From assembly GCF_900109685.1 (NCBI RefSeq), contig NZ_FOBB01000012.1, positions 1 through 64,000 of the forward strand: 64,000 nucleotides of DNA, read 5' to 3'. This DNA is from Chitinophaga rupis (lineage in GTDB: Bacteria; Bacteroidota; Bacteroidia; Chitinophagales; Chitinophagaceae). The translations under genes and the position numbers were made by a program. This document shows positions 37,701 through 44,708 of the stretch, in pieces (position 1 is the first letter of the stretch; each line of letters starts with the position of its first letter). Below the pieces are notes generated by a model. It saw only the letters and a list, made by a program, of their open reading frames with translations. It did no database searches and was not told the DNA's origin.

Positions 37701-37895
37701 CTCTTTCATTGCTTCCAGGTCGGCAGTAATACCGGCCTTTGATACGCTGGCCTGCATCCAGTACCAGAATACCCAGGGCTTAGCCGCAGCTGGCGGTTGG
37801 CGGAAATCCCTTTCCAGGTCATGCTGCTGCGCTATAGCCGGCAGTGATAACATACACGCCCATACGTAAAACAGTATCGTTCTTATACCTTTCAT
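34707..37895 (-). CDS. GH106-like alpha-L-rhamnosidase, secreted
   Basis: 1062 residues with a signal peptide (ending LSLPAIAQQ). The GH106-type start FWYWMQASVSKAGITADLEA is at about 44-63. A barrel follows with GLQMAMHDCDGFALAGGPWI, then an inserted F5/8-type binding domain at about 200-315 (TCRNIHIRTNGPNYQAQRLI) and a C-terminal jelly roll (GRIWLDVGRVANIAEITLNG). Length is close to characterised rhamnogalacturonan-II rhamnosidases of this family. The start codon overlaps the stop of the TIM-barrel gene (TAATG), and its stop overlaps the next gene, so it is tightly coupled on both sides. It differs from the GH106 at 7920 in having the extra binding domain. Confidence 0.82.
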   Translation of the reverse strand: MKGIRTILFYVWACMLSLPAIAQQHDLERDFRQPPAAAKPWVFWYWMQASVSKAGITADLEAMKEAGIGGAYLMPIKGAANPPLMQPPVAQLTPEWWDMVRFAIQEADRLGLQMAMHDCDGFALAGGPWITPELSMQKVVWSETQVEGNRLFNDTLLTPPAYKGYYKDIQVLAYPALPGTGPAPAPVVSTSQAGIDARFLLDPNNKENFRSEAACWIQYAFDKPFTCRNIHIRTNGPNYQAQRLIVTVSDDGRNFRSIGRLEAPRHGWQDNDFGVTHAITPTTARYFRFVYDSTGSEAGSEDLDAAKWKTTLKVCGITLSSEPRLHQFEGKNGEIWRISSRTTTAQVPDSLCVPLNKIINLTGKLDKQGRLLWQVPPGRWTILRIGHTSTGHTNATGGAGIGLECDKFNPVAIRLQFDKWFGEAFRQVGPALAGRVLKVFHVDSWECGSQNWSPVFREEFRRRRGYDLYTYLPVMAGIPVQSAAISERFLHDIRQTISELVVDNFYGTMGKLAHEKGCSFSAENVAPTMTSDGMAHYSAVDIPMGEFWLRSPTHDKPNDMLDAISGAHIYGKQIIQSEAFTELRMAWDEHPAMLKALQDKNYAMGVNRLVYHVFAHNPWTDRAPGMTLDGVGLYFQRDQTWWKPGRAWVTYAQRCQALLQQGRPVVDVAVFTGEEIPRRAILPDRLNTLPGIVEDGYDSFNRDALLRLTEVHNGRIELPGGASYAALVLPGPHAMSPDAKMLSPEVAVRLQELVKAGATILTAEQADHAPGLSGFPASDDTVRRIMQTLKLKTWHEWRLERDVITQPGVVWTHRQLPDADIYFIANQLDTARILDVSLRVAGKVPELWDPVTGDIQTAKEWSVEKGRTLLPLQLGPSGSIFVVLRKPITQKEQHTGQNWQQPQTLQTLTGSWQAAFNKKAGGREQPITFHQLQDWSKHTDSTIRYYSGTATYAKAFNWKATTGRIWLDVGRVANIAEITLNGIPCGVAWTAPYRVDITKALHNGSNELKIEVSNTWANRLIGDHRLPEAQRITRTTAPYRLEGSPLLEAGLLGPVTIVKTNE

Positions 37896-38794
37896 TAAGC
37901 CTGTTGAAAAACCGATTTCAGATATTTAGTATTTGCGCCAAAGTTCCATTTTACATTACGTGGGTCCTTCGCATTGCGGGAGCGCTCTATCACCAGCCAG
38001 CCGCTCCAGCCCATTTTATCCAGCGTATGTTTTACTTTAGGTAAATGAATACGCGGGTTATCCTGCAGCCATACACCATCTTTATCCGTACAGTGGATCT
38101 GGCAGATACGGTTCTTACCCAGGATGCGCAATTCCTTTTGCAGATCGCGGCCTGCTTCCAGCGCATTGGCAAAGTTGAAATAACTCTGGATGGCATGAGA
38201 ACCAATATCATCCATCAGCTTAACCTCTCCGGCTGCATCCAGGGATGTTTCTATTCCAATGATCACATTTGCTTTCTCTGCCTGTTTGGCCACTGCCTGC
38301 AAACGCTGCACAATTACAGGGCGCAGCTCCGGATGTTGTACCAGGTCGCCCTGTATGCCCAGGGGCAGGAAAGCTACCTTTACGTTTAGCTGGGTCATAG
38401 TATCAATGCAGTCCTGCACCATTTTGTCTACCCCCGGACGTTCCGCAAACGACTGTGCATAAAAACCCGACATGGCAACAGAACTGATTTTCAGGTTCAG
38501 CTCTTTTGCTTTGTCCAGGAACTGCTGGCGCAAAACAGGATCTACGAGCTTATTATCAAAAGTTTCCCGGTTACCTAAACCGCCCATATCCAGCTCTACC
38601 CCATCAGCGCCAATATCTTTGGTAAGCTGAAATGCGCCCAGCTTCTGCCTTTTAAGGATCATCCAGTCGCACACGGCTATTTTATAACGCTGATCAGTAT
38701 TTGCAGGCGTGGTAGCAGCCCAGGATAACTGACGGTGTAATAAACCCGCTGTAAGGGCCAGAGAAGTATTGAGAAGGAAGTGACGACGGTCCAT
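37895..38794 (-). CDS. Exported TIM-barrel sugar isomerase/epimerase-like protein
   Basis: 299 residues. The N-terminus MDRRHFLLNTSLALTAGLL has a twin-Arg-like signal, so export is likely. The body is an AP-endonuclease-2/xylose-isomerase-like TIM barrel: KDIGADGVELDMGGLG, LNLKISSVAMSGFYAQSF, IGIETSLDAAGEVKLM, ICQIHCTDKDG and GWSGWLVIERSR. Metal-binding candidates are the Glu, Asp and His residues in those strand ends. Members are annotated as sugar phosphate isomerases, but exported ones cannot use phosphorylated sugars. Related proteins act on 3-keto-sugar intermediates. It is translationally coupled to GH106. Confidence 0.78.
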   Translation of the reverse strand: MDRRHFLLNTSLALTAGLLHRQLSWAATTPANTDQRYKIAVCDWMILKRQKLGAFQLTKDIGADGVELDMGGLGNRETFDNKLVDPVLRQQFLDKAKELNLKISSVAMSGFYAQSFAERPGVDKMVQDCIDTMTQLNVKVAFLPLGIQGDLVQHPELRPVIVQRLQAVAKQAEKANVIIGIETSLDAAGEVKLMDDIGSHAIQSYFNFANALEAGRDLQKELRILGKNRICQIHCTDKDGVWLQDNPRIHLPKVKHTLDKMGWSGWLVIERSRNAKDPRNVKWNFGANTKYLKSVFQQA

Positions 38795-38796
38795 TT

Positions 38797-38990
38797 AATT
38801 ACGAATTATTCAATTACGAATTACGAATTGGTTTTACGTTTTGGAATGTTATCTATATAACTACCAATAGTATTGGTACAATTATTTGATCACAAATTAT
38901 CAACTACAAATTCCGGTCAGCATTTAATAGTGCGAACACCGTAATTACGAACTACTCAATTCGTAATTCGTAATTGGATAATTCGTAATT
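38797..38990. repeat. Long inverted repeat of 7-bp words between two operon genes
   Basis: The left arm at 38797-38830 and the right arm at 38957-38990 are complementary at 33 of 34 positions. Each is built of AATTACG / AATTCGT words (7-base period with one extra base). The left arm begins two bases upstream of the ATG of the TIM-barrel gene and the right arm ends in the stop codon of the sialidase-like gene. In the mRNA it would form a 34-bp stem around a 126-base loop and cover the ribosome-binding region of the next gene. Confidence 0.9.
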
Positions 38991-40090
38991 CACTTTGGCC
39001 ATTGGCCATTTTTAATCTCTGTGAGCTGTAATTGCTTAGGATCTATTTTCACATACTTGATGCGCTCCCGGCGCCAGGTATATACAATGTGAATAGAACC
39101 ATCCTTTGCGCAGATCACAGAAGGATAGGAATACTGGCTGATGGGTGAGTCTTCCAGCACCAGCGCGGCATTCCATACCTTACCATCTTTGGATATAGCT
39201 ACGTTCAAAGGTGTGCGCGGGCCTTTGGGCTTACCATCCGGTGGCAGCACATGATTATATACCAGCAGCTGCCGGCCATCCTGCATGGTTACTGCATCTG
39301 TACCGGAATTATTATTTGGCAGATCAATTGGCGCTATGGCCGACCAGCTGCGGCCGTTATCTGTTGACCAGGATTCCAGTATCGCGCGGTTCTTGCTTCT
39401 GCAAAGGATCTGCAGCCTGCCATCTTTGTAAAACAGCACGCTGGGTTGTATAGCGTTGTAAGTTTTTCCATCATTGATAGGGCCTACCTTTTCCCAGGTA
39501 TTGCCATTGTCTTTTGTGAGCTCAAAGTGTACCTTCCAGCCATCGCCTTCTGTACTGGACGGGCAGAGCAAAGTACCATCACTTAACAACACCGGTTTAT
39601 TCTTAACAGGCCCTAAATAACCATCGGGCAAGGCTTTGGGAGCCGACCAGGTAGTACCGCCATCTTTTGAGCTGATCATCCAGCCCTTCCATTGCGCTAC
39701 TTTAGGACCTATTTTATAGAACAATAACAGATCGCCGCCGGGCACCTGGTATAATACCGGGTTCCAGCAGGCATAGCGGGTAGTGTCGTTCTTTTTACCA
39801 TTGGCTACTTTCACCGGTGTTGTCCACTGGCTTTTGGCTATTGCTTTATGGCTTACCCAGATGCTTACATCCGGTTTGCCCTCTTTGGTACCGCCAAACC
39901 AGGCTGCTACAAGTCCTTTCGGGGTTTCTGCAATGGTAGCCGCGTGGCAGGATGGAAAGGATGCTTTCTCAAAAATAAATTCATCTGTCAGGATCCCTTC
40001 TTTAAAAGTACGCGGCTTACCTGTTTGCCCCTGGCTAATGAGCGCTGCGAGTAATAGAAACCCGGCGCAAAAAATACGTTTATACATCAT
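38990..40090 (-). CDS. Sialidase-like BNR-repeat protein
   Basis: 366 residues with a signal peptide (ending ALISQGQ). Asp-box motifs of a six-bladed sialidase-type propeller are readable: SKDGGTTWSAP, TKDNGNTWEKV, STDNGRSWSAI and SKDGKVW. The opening FPSCHAATIAETPKGLVAAW followed by FGGTKEGKPDVSIWVS defines a large Bacteroidota subgroup of unsettled activity. True sialic acid is not a pectin sugar. A hydrolase for DHA/Kdo-type acids of rhamnogalacturonan-II, or a lyase, is more plausible here. The gene starts two bases after the GH78 stop, so it is in the same transcript. Confidence 0.8.
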   Translation of the reverse strand: MMYKRIFCAGFLLLAALISQGQTGKPRTFKEGILTDEFIFEKASFPSCHAATIAETPKGLVAAWFGGTKEGKPDVSIWVSHKAIAKSQWTTPVKVANGKKNDTTRYACWNPVLYQVPGGDLLLFYKIGPKVAQWKGWMISSKDGGTTWSAPKALPDGYLGPVKNKPVLLSDGTLLCPSSTEGDGWKVHFELTKDNGNTWEKVGPINDGKTYNAIQPSVLFYKDGRLQILCRSKNRAILESWSTDNGRSWSAIAPIDLPNNNSGTDAVTMQDGRQLLVYNHVLPPDGKPKGPRTPLNVAISKDGKVWNAALVLEDSPISQYSYPSVICAKDGSIHIVYTWRRERIKYVKIDPKQLQLTEIKNGQWPK

Positions 40091-40092
40091 AG

Positions 40093-42843
40093 TTATTTAC
40101 TGCTTTCAAATTCATAATTCCCGGAGCCTACCTCAAACACGGCCCGGTCACCTTCCATACGCAACCACCTTACACCAGCTGCTTTGGCAGCGGCGTTACC
40201 ACGTTCCTTTACCTGTGCAGCAGCGGTAGCGGGTATATATACTAACGCAGTTGTATTACCCGGCACAGAAATATTCCAGGTAAATGTACCGTTCACATTC
40301 TTCCACTCGCTTTTGATAGTACCGTGAATGGATTGATAGGAAGCATTTACTGTTTGTAACCCTTCCGGCAAAACCGGCTGCATGATCACCTGTTTAAAGC
40401 CCGGAGATGCTGTGCTGCTGCGGATGCCGGCCAGGTCCTCATAATACCAGATCAGCAGATCGCCCAGCAGCATTACATGGTTATGGGAGTTCATGGCTGG
40501 ATTAGCCGTGTCGCCATTCCAGAGCTCCCAGATAGTGGTAGCGCCACGGTCTATCATATATCCCCAGCTGGGATAATCGCGGTTAGCGGCAATGTGAAAG
40601 GCCAGCTCCGGCTTACCCCAGCGGCTTAAACCGCGCATAAGCCATTGCGTGCCTATTACCCCGGTGCTGATATGTCCTTTATATTCCTGTTGTATTTTAT
40701 TCACAATATTGCTGAACACCTGCTTTTCCGTTGCAGCGGGTGTTATTCCAAAATACAATGGCAATAAGTTAGCAGTTACCGTATTATTGCTGTATTGTGC
40801 AGTAAGCGGGTTAAAGAATTTCCGGTTAAAGGCAGTGCGGATGTGCGCGCACAGCTCTGCAAATGCCTGTGCATCCTGCGGTTTATGCAGCACGTTTGCA
40901 AAACGCTGCATTAAAAATAACAGGCGGTAGTAATAAGCCGTGGCCAGTAAGGTACCATCCGTATTTCGGGTAGAATCCCTGGAATGAATGAGCTGTAATG
41001 ATTCCGGCGGCACACACCAATCACCGTATTTATCTTTAGTGACGATGTAATCTTTCATGTACTTAGCGCGCATGTAGGCCAGCCACTTCTTCATAGTATC
41101 ATAATGTTTGGCAATAGCCCGCTGATCGCCAAACTGCCCGTACAACATATCAGCTACCAGGATGTAGGTACCCGGCCAGGTAACATTATCACTGTAATAA
41201 CGCCAGTAGGCCGGCGCTACGTCCGGTATGGCGCCTTCCGGCGTTTGTGCTTCCTCAATATCATCCAGCCATTTGGCATATAGTTTTGCATTGTCAAACA
41301 GGTAAGCTTCCCCGTAGGCGCCGGTAGCGCGGTCACCCAGCCAGGGCATACGCTCATTGCGTTGCGGACAATCCAGCGGCATACCTTTGTAATTGCTGCG
41401 AATGCCCTGGTAAGCGTTATTAAAGATCTGGTTCAGGGTAGTGTCTGAGGAAGTGAACGTGCCGGTGGTACTGATATTATCGTAGATCACCTGCCCTTCA
41501 AAATCCTGTACAGTAGGTGTGCCGGGGTAATTGCTGATCTCTGCGTACCGGAAGCCATGATATACAAACGCCGGGTGCCAGGTTTCTGTACCCCCGCCTT
41601 TTAGTGTATACCTATCCGTTACTTTGGCATCCCGCAGGTTAGCGGTGTAAAGGGAGCCATCAGGCTGCAAGGTTTCTGCAAAACGTAAGGTGACATTTGT
41701 ACCGCGCGGACCTTTTACTTTCATTTGCAGCCAGCCTGCCATGTTCTGCCCCATATCAAGGATGTACACACCTGGCTTTAATTCTTTTATGGACCTGGGC
41801 TGCAGCCTTTCCATCACCTGCATTTTTTCATTCAGCTGCGCCCTTATTACACCACCGGGGGCCTGTACCAATTCTGGCTGCAGCCAGGCATGATCATCAA
41901 AACCGGCAGTATTCCAGCCGGGCATTTCTTTGGTGGCATCATATTCTTCACCATCGTATTCATTATTGGTGCGGATAGGCCCATCGGTGGTTACCTTCCA
42001 GGAAGCGTCACTGGCAAAGGTTTCGCGGGTACCATTGGTATATTCAATTTCCAGCTGCAGCAACATTTTAGGATAACCGAATGTGCGGATCTTTTGCGGT
42101 TTATAAGCCTGGCGCATGGTAAAGAAACGGCCATTGCCAAGTATAGTTCCTATTGCATTATCGCCCTGATGCAAAGCGTCAGTTACATCATAGGTATTGT
42201 ACAATACACTTTTGGTATAATCTGTGGGCGCGGGCGCCAATACCTGGTTACCGATGCGCTGTCCGTTCATATACAGCTCATACCAGCCTAAGCCGGCTAT
42301 ATAGGCTGTAGCCTTTTTGACAGCTTGCTTTACTGTAAATGTTTTACGGAAGTAACGGGCCGACAAACGGGAGAACTTACTTTGCGCACTATCCCAGGGA
42401 AATGCACGATCCAGCCCTATCCAGCTGGCCTGCCAATCTTTTGTGGCTAACAGCGCCATGCTCCATTGTGCCGGCGCGCTCCATTCACTGGCGCCCTGCG
42501 TGGTCCAGGTTCTTACTTTCCAGTAACAGATTGCTCTGCTCTGTAAAGGAGCTCCTGCATACAGCACCTGTACGGATTGGCTGCTGCTTACCTTACCGGA
42601 GTTCCACAGATCGCCTTCATTTGCAGCCAGCTTTTCTGCAGATGATGCTACCAGCACCTGGTAAGCAGTTTGTAGCACATTGCGCTGCGCGCTGCTGATC
42701 TCCCAGCTCAGGCGGGGCGTTGTAACATCAATACCTGTTGGGTTAGATAACAATTCGCAACGCAGGTTTTGCAGCTGCACATTCGCGGTGGCCGGCCCCG
42801 CGGCAGAAATGAGTATTGTTAATATGGCAATAAAATAGCGCAT
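40093..42843 (-). CDS. GH78 alpha-L-rhamnosidase
   Basis: 916 residues with a signal peptide (ISAAGPATA). Domains in order: an N-terminal fibronectin/Ig-like domain (LRCELLSNPTGIDVTTPRLS), two jelly rolls (CYWKVRTWTTQGASEWSAPA; RKTFTVKQAVKKATAYIAGL), the (alpha/alpha)6 barrel and a C-terminal beta-sandwich. The active-site block DCPQRNERMPWLGD at about 489-502 has Asn where most relatives have Asp (DCPQRDER). LWNGDTANPAMNSHNHVMLG supports the barrel end. The enzyme inverts alpha-L-rhamnosides, common in pectin. Its ATG overlaps the stop of the upstream gene (TAATG). Confidence 0.92.
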   Translation of the reverse strand: MRYFIAILTILISAAGPATANVQLQNLRCELLSNPTGIDVTTPRLSWEISSAQRNVLQTAYQVLVASSAEKLAANEGDLWNSGKVSSSQSVQVLYAGAPLQSRAICYWKVRTWTTQGASEWSAPAQWSMALLATKDWQASWIGLDRAFPWDSAQSKFSRLSARYFRKTFTVKQAVKKATAYIAGLGWYELYMNGQRIGNQVLAPAPTDYTKSVLYNTYDVTDALHQGDNAIGTILGNGRFFTMRQAYKPQKIRTFGYPKMLLQLEIEYTNGTRETFASDASWKVTTDGPIRTNNEYDGEEYDATKEMPGWNTAGFDDHAWLQPELVQAPGGVIRAQLNEKMQVMERLQPRSIKELKPGVYILDMGQNMAGWLQMKVKGPRGTNVTLRFAETLQPDGSLYTANLRDAKVTDRYTLKGGGTETWHPAFVYHGFRYAEISNYPGTPTVQDFEGQVIYDNISTTGTFTSSDTTLNQIFNNAYQGIRSNYKGMPLDCPQRNERMPWLGDRATGAYGEAYLFDNAKLYAKWLDDIEEAQTPEGAIPDVAPAYWRYYSDNVTWPGTYILVADMLYGQFGDQRAIAKHYDTMKKWLAYMRAKYMKDYIVTKDKYGDWCVPPESLQLIHSRDSTRNTDGTLLATAYYYRLLFLMQRFANVLHKPQDAQAFAELCAHIRTAFNRKFFNPLTAQYSNNTVTANLLPLYFGITPAATEKQVFSNIVNKIQQEYKGHISTGVIGTQWLMRGLSRWGKPELAFHIAANRDYPSWGYMIDRGATTIWELWNGDTANPAMNSHNHVMLLGDLLIWYYEDLAGIRSSTASPGFKQVIMQPVLPEGLQTVNASYQSIHGTIKSEWKNVNGTFTWNISVPGNTTALVYIPATAAAQVKERGNAAAKAAGVRWLRMEGDRAVFEVGSGNYEFESSK

Positions 42844-44681
42844 TAGTTTGCTGCTGCTGTTTTTAATGACCGGATATAAAAGACTGCCTCATCCTCCGGC
42901 TCACCGGCATTGGGCAGGTCGTAGGTTTGTGCAGCAGGCGTATCCGCATTAGGCTCATGCCGTGGCATACCGGTGCGGAACACAATACGGCTCACATTCC
43001 GCACGGGCGCAAACGTAAGCTGGTTTAGGGCATCCTTACCATTAATGTTCACTGTATAAAAGCGGGTGTAAGTATTTAGCGTGATGCGGATATTATAGGT
43101 AGTGCCGGCCTCGTATTTCATGATGTTCTTGAACTTTGCACCGGCCTTTGCCCGCAGCACACCATCCGGCTCAAACATCAGCCGCACGCAGCCGCTGCCT
43201 TTAGCGTCCTGCAGCTCTACATGTAGCAGGCCTTTGTTATTTTGTGCAGGTGTTATGGAAAACTCCACCGCTGCTCTTTGTGTTTCCGGGAACAGGTGTT
43301 CTGCTTTAGCATAATCGTACCGGTCCTTATCTTTCAGCACCAACGCGGAGCCATCCGGTGTTTGTTCCATTTTCACGGGCGCCCAGCAGGGACTGTAAAT
43401 ATTCCATAAATTCAGCGCTGTATCCGGCCGCATTTCTTTAAACACATCATTTACCTGCTCCGTTGCTTTCTCCATGACCGGCACTTTTACGCGGGATACC
43501 CAGATGTCCTCCTTACTCATGCTGTATGTCACCCACAGGTCGCCATCCGGCGGTGTGCCATTCTTTTCAGTGATGCCCCGGATGTATTGCGGACCGTAAT
43601 CTTTGAAATTGCCATGGTAACGCAGGGGAGAAATTTCACCATGTACCAGCAACATGTTCGTATATTCCAGGCCGTTATCACTTAAAGAAATGGCCAACGG
43701 CCAGCGGTATTCAGAGGGATTGTATACTGTGGCATAACGGCCGTCGGCTGTACGCTGCCCCCAGATCTTGGCATTGGCATTTACAAAGCCCGGCGCCCTT
43801 ACTGCAGATTCAGGCCAGGTTTTGCCTTCATCTTTACTGATAGCAGTAAGCGCATTTTTCCACAGCCCCACTACCCTGCCATCCGGCAAATGGTAATAGC
43901 TTAATGCTTTGTATTGTTTTTTGAGCGGTATAAGCGGATCATTGCGATCTGATTCCTCATTCCACTGCTGCGTTACAAGCGGATCGGCCAGCAGCTCGTT
44001 ACAGGCTTCCACGAAACCCTTATCCTTGCTGCTGGTATAATAGGGATAGGAGGTGTTCTTTGCATTCCAGGCAGGGTTATAATGAATGAAGTAAACAGGA
44101 CCGTAGCTACCGTCCGGCAGTATTTCCCGTACTACACGGCCTATACCCTTTCCATCATTTGGGTCATCATCTATATCCAGGCAAAAACCGTAAAAGGCTA
44201 GTGCCAGCAAACGCTTTTTCTTAGAAGTATAAAATCCCATGCGCTGATGCATCACGGCATATAAATTATGCGCTACACCAGGGTGGCCTTCTTTGGTAGT
44301 GCCATCCGGTATTTTATACCGCGGAAAGATCACCTCCGGTTTGGTCCAGCTGTAACCGTCTTTAGAGGTGGTTAATAGTGTTTGGCCGGGCGGTATATGC
44401 TCACCAATACTGTCACTTAAATATTCCAGGTAGAATTTGTTATTCCAGTAAGCCAGCATGGGTGCGTGGTTGTATGTCCAGCCGGCGCCTTCTGCCATTT
44501 CAGGATGCTCACGGTTAGCGCGCAGCACCTGTATGTTATGTACGCCCATGGCCGGGCTTAGCTGCCCATGGTGGTAATCAATATTCACACGGGTTTGGCC
44601 GGTATAACGTACCGTGTCCTGCGCTTTACTTGTAATAGCGAGTAATAAGAGTGGAATAATATGCAGTAGTTTCCCGTTCAT
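42843..44681 (-). CDS. BNR-type beta-propeller with C-terminal LamG-like domain
   Basis: 612 residues with a signal peptide (ending LLLAITSKAQ). A propeller with loose Asp-box-like motifs spans about 25-430 (TSKDGYSWTKPEVIFPRYKI; ISKDEGKTWPESAVR; ISLSDNGLEYTNMLLVHGEI). A concanavalin-like domain follows at about 435-605 (AAVEFSITPAQNNKGLLHVE; TYNIRITLNTYTRFYTVNIN). It belongs to the exo-sialidase-annotated set of unknown activity. A polysaccharide lyase role such as PL27 (rhamnose-glucuronate lyase) is possible but cannot be shown from sequence alone. It shares its first base region with the GH78 start, so translation is coupled. Confidence 0.7.
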   Translation of the reverse strand: MNGKLLHIIPLLLLAITSKAQDTVRYTGQTRVNIDYHHGQLSPAMGVHNIQVLRANREHPEMAEGAGWTYNHAPMLAYWNNKFYLEYLSDSIGEHIPPGQTLLTTSKDGYSWTKPEVIFPRYKIPDGTTKEGHPGVAHNLYAVMHQRMGFYTSKKKRLLALAFYGFCLDIDDDPNDGKGIGRVVREILPDGSYGPVYFIHYNPAWNAKNTSYPYYTSSKDKGFVEACNELLADPLVTQQWNEESDRNDPLIPLKKQYKALSYYHLPDGRVVGLWKNALTAISKDEGKTWPESAVRAPGFVNANAKIWGQRTADGRYATVYNPSEYRWPLAISLSDNGLEYTNMLLVHGEISPLRYHGNFKDYGPQYIRGITEKNGTPPDGDLWVTYSMSKEDIWVSRVKVPVMEKATEQVNDVFKEMRPDTALNLWNIYSPCWAPVKMEQTPDGSALVLKDKDRYDYAKAEHLFPETQRAAVEFSITPAQNNKGLLHVELQDAKGSGCVRLMFEPDGVLRAKAGAKFKNIMKYEAGTTYNIRITLNTYTRFYTVNINGKDALNQLTFAPVRNVSRIVFRTGMPRHEPNADTPAAQTYDLPNAGEPEDEAVFYIRSLKTAAAN

Positions 44682-44708
44682 GCTTTAGTTTTTATGTGTG
44701 CCACACGT

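Noticed and set aside
38797..38990. CRISPR-like or insertion-sequence interpretation of the inverted repeat
   Set aside because: No regular spacers, no target duplication and no open frame inside; the words are of 7 bases and arranged head to head.
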